DNA of 64,000 nt from Monarcha castaneiventris obscurior (Eukaryota > Chordata > Aves > Passeriformes > Monarchidae): contig JAMPIT010000300.1 of assembly GCA_026261815.1 (NCBI GenBank), positions 124,001 through 188,000 of the forward strand, read 5' to 3'. Every line of letters begins with the position of its first letter. Within the stretch, counting starts at the first letter, position 1. Shown here one piece after another: positions 25,201 to 37,880 of the stretch. The translations under genes were made by a program, and so were the position numbers. The notes under the pieces were generated by a model. The model saw only the letters and a program-made list of their open reading frames with translations, had not been told where the DNA came from and did not search any database.

Positions 25201-28200
25201 CTGGGATTACTGTCACTTTAAAAACCCAAAAGATACAAGAACTTGAGGTACTGGGATTAGGAAGTAACATTCAAAGCTCATTTTGGACCAAATGCCAACA
25301 AAGCTGATGGTTTGATCCTCTCTTTAGTACATTAGTAGTTAGTGCTTAGACAGATGGTTGAGGTATACTTGAGAATATCAAGCTGCTTGTATATTCTCTT
25401 GCAAACATAAGCAATAAATCAGTAAATGAGGGGAAAAAAACCCCATCGAAACCACAGCACTAAAAGGCAGAGGGCCAGCACAACAGATAATGCACACACA
25501 AATGCCTTTCTGATTTCAGCTAGATGCAGAAATAGAGATTTTTTTATGTTTTTACTGCCTGCATCCAATCATGACCAAATTTGTGGCTAGAATCAGCCAT
25601 TTCCATGTTTGCCATGGAAACGTTTGGATTAGCAGATTGCTAAAGCAAGGGGAAATTCTAGTTTTGACTGCTTTCTGTACCCCTGAGTTCTTTTGTTTGT
25701 TCTCTAAACATACACTCACCCCTGCCTCCCCCAGTGAAAGTGAAATTTAACTCAAATATTTTTCAATACCTGAATATTGTTGGACTTTGAGCTACAGGCT
25801 CTGACTCCAACAGCAGCAGCAAGCAGCACCACTTTCAGTTGTGTACTTAAATGTGAGTAACCATGTTTTGATCAAAGACCACCCAAACCTAAACTAGCAA
25901 GAGGAGTCTGGTACAGTTGTTTAATATTGCTAGAGCTAACGTCAGAAATTCACTTTGCTTAAAGTGTCAGTTGTGTGATTTTTATAGTGAGCAATTTCTA
26001 GGCTTTATTTTGAAAGGGCTTATTGTCCAAAATGATCAGATTTTGTGCCTTACCAGCTGTATTTTCAAGTGGTTTATTTACCAGGAAACCAACTCTGCTT
26101 GACTTCACAGTCTTCACAAGAACATCAGATTGCCCTGAGCTCCTAAGGTTGCTAGGTTGTGACTGTGCCCTTTCAGTTCCCTGTGCTAAAACAACCTGCT
26201 TCTCTGCTCAAAAGGTGAAAAAGTGATTCAGTAGTGTTTCAAGGAATGGTCCCTTTTTAGTACAGCCATGGAATGGAGATGATAGATTTGAGCAGGGAAG
26301 CTGCCTCATTATTTACTTTGCCCAGTACATACTGTTGCAAAAGAAAAGCTTTGAAAGCTCCCCTTTTCTCATTTCTTTCTGCTCCTCAAAGCTTGACACT
26401 ATTGTGAACGAATGCATGTGTTCTAAAGACTCAGACTGTCTCTGGGTGTTCTCTGAATAGAGATGATTGGTACTCACCTGTTTTCCGTCTAGAACAAGGA
26501 CAGCATTGTTCCCCCTGGTCAGAGACCTGAGCAGGTGCTTGAGAGAATGGAAGAAGTGGCTGACTTGGTTTCTCCTGGCTGTGCCCAAGAGCCAATATTT
26601 GGCACTGACATTTCATTTTTTCTCTCTGGTCTTGTCTGATTGTCATCTGATACAGCCTGGCAGGTCAAGTCCATGGTCATCTGCCTGCACTGAAAACTGA
26701 GGATTTGACAGGCAGGTTTTCTGAGGGAATTACCTTTGTAGAGAGTGTACAGAACAGCATCCGGCAACAAGACTGTTTGATGTAAGCACACAAATCAGAA
26801 GCAATTTGGAAAAATTGCGGCGACAAATAAGTGCTTGTCAGAACATGCCTCTTTGCACGAAGCATTTTGGTTTCTCTGAAGTGCAGAGAGGTGTATGGGA
26901 GGCTGCTTGGTGTCACAGCAGCCAAACATCCTGGCCATGTGGCTGATGCACCTGTGTTGGATGGATCAGAGGTGAGGGAGCTGTTTGTCCCCGGCTTCCC
27001 TGTGTCCTACCAACCAGAGTTCACCTGAGTGTGGGGATAGAGGTGACCAGGTCTTAACAGACTCGTGACTGCTTCCATTCCCCACTTCCCCATCTTTCAG
27101 CCAAAATTTCTTTAGCTCCCAATCAGTTGCTAGCTGTAAATGTCTTCCTTTGCCTTCAAGTGACTCCTGGAAGTGAGGCAGAGCGATCTCAAATAGCTGG
27201 TCTTAAGAGTGGATAGCAATGACAAAATTAAAATAAGCTATGTGTGTCCCTGATTGCTTCCCATAGGCATACAGCTCCTGCCTGAAATGCTGCAGTCAGA
27301 CACAGCTTGGAGGTTTGGAATAAAATAAAACGGATAGAGGAAAGTGCACTACAGAGTGTTCTGTATTGCATTAGCAGACGTGTGCTGATTTCCTGCCCAT
27401 GGGTACAGGTACTGAATGCTTCTGTGCATGCAGCATGTCCATGCAAAGCCGTGAAATCCCACCACAAAGAAAAGACATGATCAGAGACTTCAGCTCTGCA
27501 GGCCAGTGCTTTGAAGTTTCATTTTTTTCCCACAGTAATTCAAACGAGTAAATCAGAAAATACTTTCTAGCTTTTAACTTCCAGCCTTGGTAATCTTCCA
27601 GCCTTTATCATCACTAGCTCTTCCAGTGTGCATTGCTGGATATTTGATGTTTGGAATGGGCACTAAGAAGCAGTTGGATTTTTTGCACCTGAAAATATTT
27701 AATGCTGTAGATGTGAAAAGCTTGGAACTTCATACATTGCAGAAGTTTTGAGCAATTCCTAACTTTACAGTTGGTAACGTCACCAAATATATAAACGAGA
27801 GTCAGTAAGGGTAGTACAAATTTTTTGAAGAAAAAATTGAAGTAAAAAGCAGGGTGTAAGGTAAACCAAGGCAAGTTATGAAGCCATTCTGATTTTAGTC
27901 AAATGTGAGAGGAAAATGAAAATCTTTTATTTCTCCACTTACAAACCCCTGGTCAAATAGTTTATTTTCATATTTATTTAAGCTTTGTTAAAAAGACTGA
28001 AGATTTACAGATTTTTCATATATGAATTTTTTCTTAGCTGAAATGTTTCACTATTCAAAATTGTTATTACATATAATTATTCCCTGAAACTTTCCAAACT
28101 AAATGAATTGGCTTGTGATTTGTTGTAGTTTTAGATGTGAATGCGTAAATGTGAATGCTGAAGTACTTCATTGCAGTGGGCAACAGACTTGGGTTATTAT

Positions 28201-31200
28201 GTTATGTTTCTTATTCAAAAGCATTACTCAGAGAACGTCATGGTACACAGATGCAGAAAGTTTGAGTCTCTGCTCAGGGTCTCTGTGTCCTGTTGCTGCT
28301 CACACCATGGCTATTCATAAGGTATGAACCTTCTGCATTTCTCTGAGAGGCATTTTCCAGCAGGTGCAGAGCGCCCTCGTATCACCCCTGCAGGAAGGGG
28401 CCCAATGGCCTTGGGTATGGTAGCACAGCAGCATTTTAAACCAAAATATATTTAGGATTCCAAGCAAGGTATTTAATTTTTCTCCTTTTATTTGTTTGAG
28501 ATGCCAGAGGGAAGGGGAGTAATTGTTGTTATAAGATGGATTGTACTTAACAAATCGAAAATTATTGAAAGTGTAAACCGCATCCATGTTTTCAAAATAG
28601 GCAAGTCAAAACTAAAGGCAGCTGTGCTCAGACGTCTCCAGTCTGTGTTTGTGGCTGTCAGGTGACATCTGTCTGGACTGAAAAGGATACAGATAGTGGT
28701 CAGCTTGTCTCTACCTTACTTCTGCCAGCACTGCTCAGTGTAGAGATGCTCTGAAGAGTTTGAACAAAGTACAATTGATTTGGGCAGGATGTGGGGCTGG
28801 AGGAGGCAAGGGAGGACTGTGTGCTAGCAGGCAGGTGTGGGGCAGCAGAGTTGCCTGGGGGGCTGAGCTGGTACTTGCAGGCAGGCTGAGGCTGGGCAGG
28901 AACGAGATGAGCTGGCCTGGCTCTGGTACCAGGATGTTTTAAGAAGACATGAACAAGGTAACAGAGCCATCCTTTCCTGGCACAGCTCTGCTACATCTGT
29001 TTGGCTTTCCTCAATGCAAACATTACTTTCTTGACACATTCAACAACCAGAGCCCTTCACACACACCAGTGTTTGCTTTTCTCTTGCTCCACAAAAACCC
29101 TCCTCACCCAAACTTGTTCTGTGGGTGGCTGGTTGGGAAGTGCCCAGAATTTCTGTAGATGGCCACAGCTACAGTCTGTAAAAACCAGTAGGCACAGGAC
29201 ATTTTATATTGTGGCTGAGAACAACTAATGGAGAACACGGCAGTGAGGATACAGGTTGTGCTGCTGGAGGCAGGTTTCTAGGAAACCCCTGAGACCATGG
29301 CATCGTTTTACTGAGTGCTCCTTAGTGGAACAGGAGAGTGTCGGTGGGAGAGGGGAGCCGAATTACAGCCTGACAGAGATCAGTGCTGAACATCAGGGGC
29401 GGGGCTTTTAGTGCTCTGACAAAATAAATGTTTCTGGCCTGTCAAATTTATATGCAGGAAAATATGGATGAAACAAGCCATGTTCACAAGATTTACCTAG
29501 TTAGAGCATGATTTCAGAAGCAAAGCTCAAATGTTTTGACAGCTATTCTAACTTTGATGCCTGCAGCTCAGGGCCACACTCCCAGGTATGTTTTCCCAGG
29601 CTGCTGTTGCTCTATTCTAGTGAGTGATGCTGCACCTCAGCCCCATAGATTTTTTGATAATCAGCTGAAACCTCAGGCAAGGCCCCTGATTTAGCACATC
29701 AAACTGCATGAGCTTAGGGTTACTCTCTGTGGGGTACACACAGCCATGTGAAGGATGATGCTGTTAGCTCTCTCTTGTTAGCTGCAAAATGTTGGGAGCC
29801 AGCAAACATCTGTGGGAAAGGACAGTTTCCCTTAGGGAAACTGTTTCATCCCATGCAGGCGAGCCTTGTGGTGCAGCGGGGAGCATCAGCACTCCTTTGC
29901 ATTTCTAATCCACACAAAGGACCTGTTGACCGTGTTGCCATTTGAACTGGGAGCAGTGCATGAAAATTAAAAATGGGAAGCAGGAAACTTTTGTGTCAGT
30001 GCAGAGAGGATTGTTGTCTGCTAATCCTAATAAGCCAGTGTAATTGAGTTGGCACACTGGTTTACATGCTCCGCTGGGAGTGTCAAACGTGACCCCAAAC
30101 TGTGATACTGGCACCCCAGGAACTGAAGGCATATCCTTGTGTGGAGCTGAATCCCTGTAACATGGCATTTGTTTTAACTGATATTTTAACATGGGAGCTG
30201 ATAGAAGATCTCATTTGCAGTCTTGTGCATACAGAATGAGCCAGGCTGCAGACAACTAGACAGAGAGCTACATTAGGGCATGAGGAAAATTCTGCCTGGG
30301 TGGTCATTTGAATGTACTTAACGATAGGTAAACGCAAGCATGTGCAGTTCTGCAAAGGAAATCTGGTCCTACAGGGTCCTGTCCCGTTTGTATAGGCAGC
30401 AACTGGACCTGCATGCAGAGCAGGTTTGGTACTGGGACAGAAAGTCAACCAGAGGCTGATCTTTCAGGAAAATGCCTTTCATTTCCAGGGCTTTAAGGCA
30501 TCAAAAGGGGCTATTTACATTAGCAATTTGGCATCCTCTACTTGGCAGGAGTTAAGGATGTTACAGCTGAGCCCCATCATTTCTAATCACCTCTTCGATT
30601 GAGCACTGGGCTGCCCTGGCTCACTGCCTCCAGAAAACAGCCCTCCAGAAAAGAATGAAGCAAAAAGAAGAGAATTTTCTAATCAGGCATTTTCTGGACA
30701 ATGCCATCAGCTATAGCACTTTACATTACTACATTTGCATTTCTTTTAGCTGATGCTGTCTTTTCTCTTTCCTCTGTCCTTATTATTGATGGAGGTGAAG
30801 TACTTGCAGTTCAAAAGTTCATGAGGCACAGGAGAGGGGTGTGCTGTGTGCACTTTCTTCAGGCGCTGGTTGCTGTGGCTGCTCAGCAATGCAAGGAGAG
30901 AACACTGTGCAGTGTGTCATTCTGAGTGTCACCCACATCCCAATCATGCCCAGGCGAATGCTGTGCAGGGTAAACGTGGGGCTGTATCTGTTCGAGCAAT
31001 TGCATGCTCATGTTGTGTGTACTACTGGTTTGTAAAACCTACAAAGCCCATCAGTTGTTAGACTAAAAGTTTGGTTAAAACCCGAAACTTTTCTTTACCC
31101 CATGGAATTTGTGAGATGTTTTGGAAACTGTGGAAATGCTTTGACTTGGAATGAATTTCATTATGGCTCCTTCCACTGTTTGTATTTAGCAAAACTGTCC

Positions 31201-33900
31201 CTTTATGAGTTGTTGCCTGGAAATTATTGATGAGGGGAATTACCTGGTAAAAGTTTTTAACTGGATCAAAACCAGACCATCAGTTGTTAGAACTTGCTGG
31301 GGTGTGCTGGAGCCAAGGCCAAGCTCATGGCGCTGCAGGGCTGCAAAGCTCAGGCGCAGCTTTGCTGCTCCCCCTTATAGGCATCTGGCCTTTCTGAGGG
31401 ACATGCTCCCGTTTGGAGACCAGTGCTCTAAAATGTTGGTATAGGTTAGGATCAGACCCTCTATTTTCAGTTAATATGCCTGAATTCTGTGTGGAAAAAA
31501 TAGTTTAAAAGAGTTAAACAAATATAAATAAATATAAGGGACATGTATGCTTGGTAGTGTTTTCCACCTGCAAGAATGTTTCAAACCCTACTGAATTCCT
31601 GAATAAACAGAAGCAATTGAATGTGCCTTTGATCCTCTCCCTGTTTCCCTGTAGAGAGGCTTCCTTGCAGAAGCCCACACAAATCACGCTCGTTTACTTA
31701 ATGTTTCTGTCCTGTTAGCCATGAACATAGAGCAATCTGTTTAAAGAGCTTCATTTCCTTGTAAATTAAACTGCTGAGGCAGGATGAGGTGGGAACAATG
31801 CTGCAGGAGATCTGATTTCGTCTGCGCTTTTCCTGGGACCTGGTGCAAGCGCCAAGTCTGCATCTTCAAGGCACCTGCTGCTCTGTATTGCCAGTCTGCA
31901 GGTCGGGGACATGATGCTGCCAAGCTGCATTGGTGCCCTTGACGCCATCCTCATCACCTTGCTGTCCTTTTTTGTGTGGTAGCTGTTAGAGATGTAGAGT
32001 TTTGCCTAAGGTAATTACTTGTCACTTGCCTGCTTGCTGTGATTCAGTTTTATTGTATTTTGTACGCATTATGAGTTAGCTTCCCATCACGTGAGGTTTA
32101 GGAGAGTGGGAGGGCATAGCTAAGGCATCATTATTCATGTTGTGAGTGCTTGCAGTGTCAAACAGCCCAGAGGCCACGATATAGAGGTGTTTTGAGATCA
32201 GTAATGGTGGTGGACAGTGGTCATAGGGCTCCAATGAGAACATTTGTGATCATCCAGAAATGGGAATGTTTGAATGTGTCCTTTGCTAGGTGCAGGAGCA
32301 GGCAGAGAAAACTGGAACCCCACAGAGCCAGGCTGGGCTGTGTGTGCAAGGAAATGAGCATCGCCTTCCTGAGGAGCTTGTGCAGCATTTACCATAAGAT
32401 CTTGTACAGAGTGAACAGATCTCAGCAGTAACCACTCAAATCTTTATGTTTTAAATCCTGTGTGCGCTTCAAAATGTGTCCTTTATTCTGATTCAGGGCA
32501 AGGTACCGTACCTTCCTTAATGAAGCTGAGGTTACATCAAACTAAGTGACATTTGTTAAGGGCAAAGTAATATAAATTTTTTATTTTGCTCCTGTTTCCC
32601 TGATTTTGAGTCTGATCTATTAGTAAAGAACATTTTGTATTTTAACCCATTCTCTGCTGTGAAGGGTGGTTTGAAGGTACCTGTAGTGGTGAGAGGGCAG
32701 CTCAGAGAGATGGAGGTGTTAGTTTCTGAGCTGGAAAAAACAGCAGAATACGACTTAAATTCTAACAAAGTTAATACTAGGGTGGTTTCTATGGCTGGTT
32801 CCCAGAGAACATCACATTTGTTGACTGAATGCTTCTTGTATTAGTAAGAGAGCCTTGAACTGATTTACATTTCATGGTCCACATAAATGTCGAGACACTG
32901 CCAAAATGATCTCTTTCCTACTTCCATTTTCATTGCAGATACTCCAGAAAATGGAGCAAAATGTTTTTCCTGCTGTTTGGTTCTTTGTTTCATGCATATG
33001 CATTTCTGGGACATGCAGTTTTGGAGCATACAGCTCAGTGCACATGCCTGGAGTCTCTGCAGGCTTGTGTAGCTTTGAAGCAGAGAATCTAAAGCATAAG
33101 TAAGATATTTGCAGAATTAAAGAGAATTTAGAGAAACAGGAATGGAGATTTTAAATTCCTGTAAATAAATACAGTCTCAAAACCAGAGAAGTTTTCACCT
33201 GCCTTCTGCTTCCATCTTAGAGATGTTTATTTGACTGAGAAGGGAAAGGAGATATTTACAGAATGAAACTGTTCACAAATATGAGGAAAATCACTTGTGT
33301 TACTGGCTCCTGTTGATGTTCACTGTGATGCTGTTTGTTGTTGACATCACATTACAGAAGGGATTTATCAGTTAACAGTCCTGAGTGCTGAACCTGCTGA
33401 CACATGGCAGTGCAGGGAAACACTGCACGTAAGTTGGATAGCTTTATTTTTGCAGCACTCTACGTAGGCACCCTCATTAAACAGACGTGGATTTGTAAAT
33501 CCAGCTCCCAAAATCTCCTTGCTTTCCAGCTGGAACATCTCTAGGATTTTCAATTCAAACATCTCAATCTGCCACATTTGTTATTTCCCCTTAGTCTCAA
33601 TTTTAAAATTTAAGCAGCTATTAGAAAAACATTACCCTGCATTCTAGAGCATCCTCTGAGTCCAGGAGAAAAGTTTGAAGCCATGAACTAATTGCCCAGG
33701 AATTTAACAAATCTTGTCGATTTCAATTCAGCCTGGAAAGTCTGGGGCTGGCTTTGCTGCCAACGCTGCTCTCTCCAGAGAGTCCCTTCCCATTTATCCT
33801 GGAGTTGCACACTTTGGTAACGCAGGAGGGCAGAGAGCAGATTAACACATAGGTTAATTTTCAGGCTCTTGCTCCCCTTGGTGTCAGTAACCTACTTACA
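25201..33900. other. Intronic, nothing recognised
   Basis: About 8.7 kb of ordinary AT-rich intronic DNA. A slightly GC-richer patch at 28,790-28,930 (GGCAGG-rich) has no clear structure. No repeats or exons were supported, though diverged old repeats may be present below what can be recognised by eye. Confidence 0.5.
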
Positions 33901-34012
33901 GGAGTGGAAGCGCAGGCTCAGTGCGCAGCTGCCCCCGGCACTGCGGAGGGCTGGGGAGGGATTTTCTCGCCCGGCAGTGCGGGTGTGGCTGCACCTCCGC
34001 CAGCGCCGGCGG

Positions 34013-34240
34013 GCTCCGCGTCCCCGCTCCACGCCCCGGCTCCGTGCCCCCGCTCCGTGCCCCCGCTCCGGGTCCCCGCTCCGCGCCCCCGCTCCGGGTC
34101 CCCGCTCCGCGCCCCCGCTCCGGGTCCCCGCTCCGCGCCCCCGCTCCGCGCCCCCGCTCCGGGTGGGTCCCCGCTCCGCGCCCCGGCTCCGGGTGGCCCC
34201 CGCTCCGGGTCCCCGCTCCGCGCCCCGGCTCCGCACCACG
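34013..34240. repeat. 13-bp GC-rich minisatellite, 17 units
   Basis: Seventeen tandem units of GCTCCGCGCCCCC and variants (GCTCCGGGTCCCC, GCTCCGTGCCCCC). Two units are lengthened to 17 and 16 bp (34156-34172, 34186-34201). From 34065 to 34142 the GGGTCCCC and CGCGCCCCC types alternate strictly, giving a 26-bp higher-order repeat. Because 13 is not a multiple of 3 and the repeat lacks stop codons, five overlapping long ORFs of 115-192 residues arise on both strands; these are artefacts. The G-rich minus strand has regularly spaced G4-5 runs. Confidence 0.97.
34084..34157 (-). promoter_or_regulatory. Array of EGR1-type sites GCGGGGGCG
   Basis: Four exact GCGGGGGCG motifs on the minus strand at 34084-34092, 34110-34118, 34136-34144 and 34149-34157, spaced 26, 26 and 13 bp. 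They match the GCGKGGGCG consensus of the EGR zinc-finger family. Two near-matches with a GTGCCCCC unit precede them. They are a by-product of the minisatellite unit. Binding is inference. Confidence 0.5.
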
Positions 34241-34330
34241 CGCAGCGGCCGGGGCTGGCCTGGGCTGCGGCACCTGTCCGAACGCTGTGTCCCATTCCCC
34301 GTTCATCGGCTCGAATCGTCAATTGCACGA

Positions 34331-37300
34331 TGCGAGCCACGGACACTCACAGCTGCGTGGGAACCACGCGGCCCGTCTTTAGCAGCCAGCTTGGGTAGAG
34401 ATTTACGTTTCAAGCAATGGAAATCCTCTTGTGCCCAAGGAAAGTGAGGGGGCCCCACACACCTGATTTTTTCGAGTTGTTGAAACAAGAGGCGTTGGAA
34501 GCAAGGGAGAGGCTTGTGTAACAACGAGTGCTGTGTGCCTTGGGCTCTGTGTAGAAATGTACTTAAGAGCTTCGTCTCGAGCAGCCTCCACAGGTTCCTT
34601 TAAAGCCAAATAGGACATGTCTTTCTGTGCAAGGGTGGCAGGCAGAAGTAGGACAGGGTTTTGTCCTTTTGAACTATTAATACAGATCACAAAAAGAAAA
34701 AAAAATAGTGCCAAAAGATACAGAAACTTTAAAAAATATGATGAAACTTTGGAGATAATTTATTTTTTATTACAGCTAATATTGTATTTGGTGTAAAACA
34801 CAAAACATGTTTTGGTATATCCTTTCCCTGGTGGAAAAGAGAACAAAAAGGAGAATCCAGATTTACTCTTGATCGAAACCTTTTGAACCCTTAAATGCGT
34901 TTTTTTCCATGACAGGTACTGTTCAGAAAGACACATTTCATTTCTGAAGCCTAAAGAAAAAGTGTGGCCAGCACAAACTGGTAGTGCCTTCTGAAGGAGT
35001 TTTAGCAAGGATGTGGGATAATAAATCACCCTACATCAGCCTTGGCACCTGTGCAGGGTTGAAGAGGAATACAGTATCACTCTGGTGTACCCATTTTTCC
35101 CCTCATGAAATAGAAGTCATCACATCAGCTATGTTAAAAGAGCTTCTGCATGTGCAGTGTCTATGTGATTTACACAGTGATTTTAAATATCTATAGATAC
35201 CACCTCTCCAAGGAATTTTGTCTGTGGTGACTCACATCTTACATCTTGTAAATTTATCTGTAGATGTCATCTTTTACTGAGGTATCTACAAAATTTCAAA
35301 TACTTTTGGTAATTATTTGTAAATATTAGCTGTATTGTCAGCAGCAACAGTTTGGATTGTTTTGTCATAGCAGAGTGGGAGGGAACCACTGTTTTTGGCA
35401 AGTGAGAAGCAAATAGTTCAAAGTCAAGTGTTCGCATGGAGTAATTAAATCCAACAGCAGTAGATATTCAGACTGAAGTTCAGCGGTGAGACTGTGGCTG
35501 CTAGAGGCAGCTGTGCTGCATGCATGTGTGAAGTGCAGGTTGGTGTTCCTCGGAGAAAGCTTCCAACTGCACCTCTTGAATTCACCAGGTCTCGTGGAAG
35601 CCGGCGCAGTTTGGTGCTGCTGCTTTTCCAAAGTGTCTGGCAAGTGCTTCCAGAGGGTGAGTGTTAGTAGATTCCCTGTATGAGCCTGTAGAAGTTTAGC
35701 CATTGACTGGGAAAATTGCATTTAAAAAAAAGCCACTGAATCACTAAACAAAATATCTTTTGAACTTGCCCAGTATCTAACCATCTTCTGCAAGAGGACA
35801 CTGACAGGGCTCCTGCCCTGCCTCTTTGAGCTCATGCACATCTCCTTGTGCAGCTCTCAGTCCTTCTCAGTTCTCCCTTGCCCTCTACATGGTCTGGGCT
35901 CCTGTGTTTCCAGCTGTGCTCCTCATCCCATTGTTGCAGGCTTGGGCACAGATGGGATGCTGTTTGCTCTATGGGCAAACACACTGAAAGCCATTGGGTT
36001 TTCCCACTGGTTTTGGGCCTGTATGGAGATACTTACATCTGTTCTGTTGTGCTCATGTATGGTTTGTGCCAGTGCTTAACTAATAATTTCAGTATACACT
36101 GTAGACTGTGTCCTAGATTGTAACTCAGTTCTCCTATACACAAGTCTGTAGCAGCGCTGTGACCAGTGTGCTGTAGAAAGTGTCCCAAATGACAGGATGT
36201 ATGAGCAACAGATCTTCTCTTGTTCCTTGCCAAACTACCAATGCGTACATAGTGTCATCTTAAGCACAGCAACAGCATTGCCCTGAGGTTCTAACTACCA
36301 TCCCTGCTCATAGTAGCCTTGGGATCCTGGGATGAGCTGAGTGCCTTGGTACCATTGCAAATTTGGTGAAATCATTGCATATACAATGTGAATGTTCATG
36401 TGCTGCTTAGAAACTGCACCACTTATTTTACAGAGGAAGATTATTGAATTAAGGTCATAAATTTATAAAGTGAACAGCAACTTTTTTGTTTGCTTCAAAA
36501 ACCTTTATTGCCTTCATTCAAGGATGTTGTCTATCTGTAATATAGCCTTTGTGGTGACAAATGGTTTTAATATTTGTCCCAGTTTGCAGCTTTTTCTTTT
36601 TTTCCTTTAGTCAAGCATGGCAGAAATAAGAGTGATTAATACGGAGAGAAGTTTGCAGCTACCCAGGCTCAGAAGTACTCTCATCCTGTCTCAGAGTATT
36701 CTGCTTTCTCTTTTCATCTTTTCAGATAATCAGATTAGATTTTGCTTGAACTCAAGCCATTAAGCCTTCAAAAGATGAAGGTTTACTTTATTAAGCTCTC
36801 ACGAGAAGTCCAAGGTCTAGTCCCAGTCTTACTTCATCTGTCCCCATTGTTTCACCACTTCCTGAGCCTCAGGAACAAGCTAAAAAAAAGAATACAAAGT
36901 GCATGAGGGTTTTGCCCTTGGCAAAATTCTTTTTTTCATTCCCTCACTGTCATGCCCAGCACAAACCTGTCTCAGGAAGCCATTGGAGGGAAATGGGAAC
37001 TGAGATGACTGAGAATGTGGTCAGGAAGTTCCAGCCTAAGTTAACAGCCCTGTGTATCCTCAGAGTGGACTGGTGTAATCTTAAACACAGTAAGAGGTGA
37101 GAACAGAATGAGAAAGGGGTCATGAACATTTATTACAAAGGAACTGCATCTCTGTGAACATGAGTATAGAACCTAGTGTCAGGAGTCCACATGTTTATTT
37201 TTTTAGGAATGATATTAATCTCCTTCTAGAACACTCAAGATTACCTCACCAGAGTTTATATGTGTTTGTAAGTTTAAACACAGTATATATGTAACAAACA

Positions 37301-37800
37301 AGTGCCACACAAGCCAGCTTAGTATTTTCCTATGGATACATGCAAAATTACTCCATGGAAGAAGCAAAACTTTTTTCTATTAAAAATGGCATTAATTTCT
37401 AGTATCAGCATGTTTCTGCTTGTTTTCTGCATGTTCCCCAATCCTAGTCAAGGGAAGAGTCATTTGGTATAAATATATGAAAAGAAGATGCAGAAAGAAA
37501 AATAAAAAATAGAGGAAAGGAGATAATGTTATCAAGGTGGCAAAGGGAATCCAAAGGTCTGTCAGCTCAGTCAGGAAAAACTGGAGGAACAATTTGCTTC
37601 TGTCAAAGGAGGCTGTAAGAGCATGCAAGTGGGTAGGACAGGTGCCGGAGCAGTCAGAGTGAGCTTTTGGATCAGCCCTAATAAACTAGGTATTGTAAAG
37701 CTGCTCTGAGATTTTGATTTCACTTGGAGGAGAAAGTGACCCATTTGGCAAATCTTTTGCTTTTCTTATTATTCATGCTGCCTTATTCTTAGTGCTTTGT
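34331..37800. other. Intronic, nothing recognised
   Basis: AT-rich intronic DNA, with no supported gene, repeat family or array. Confidence 0.5.
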
Positions 37801-37807
37801 CTCATGG

Positions 37808-37880
37808 ACCGGAAGTGAGGAACTCTCTGAGGCGGCAGTGCCTGATGAAGCCTGGGCTGTTGTATTGCCCCTATATAAAG
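37808..37880 (+). promoter_or_regulatory. Candidate cryptic promoter: ETS site plus TATA box
   Basis: ACCGGAAGT (37808-37816), a full ETS consensus containing a CpG, lies 56 bp upstream of TATATAAAG (37872-37880), a strong TATA match. The geometry would permit rightward transcription starting near 37,905. No obvious exon or donor could be assigned downstream, so this is only a candidate. Confidence 0.25.

Larger units (their letters stand above)
33920..34330. other. CpG-dense island-like block in intron 1
   Basis: About 400 bp with a very high density of CpG and G+C, sharply bounded by AT-rich intron. Its core is the 13-bp minisatellite at 34013-34240. The flanks (33,940-34,010 and 34,241-34,330) are also CpG-rich but non-repetitive, so the CpG density is not entirely due to the repeat. 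It could be an intronic CpG island or an alternative or non-coding promoter. No first exon can be defined. Confidence 0.7.

Noticed and set aside
33869..34447. Five overlapping ORFs of 115-192 residues on both strands, rich in Pro, Arg, Ala and Gly
   Set aside because: They all run through the 13-bp minisatellite, which lacks stop codons in most frames. The low-complexity products on both strands are artefacts.
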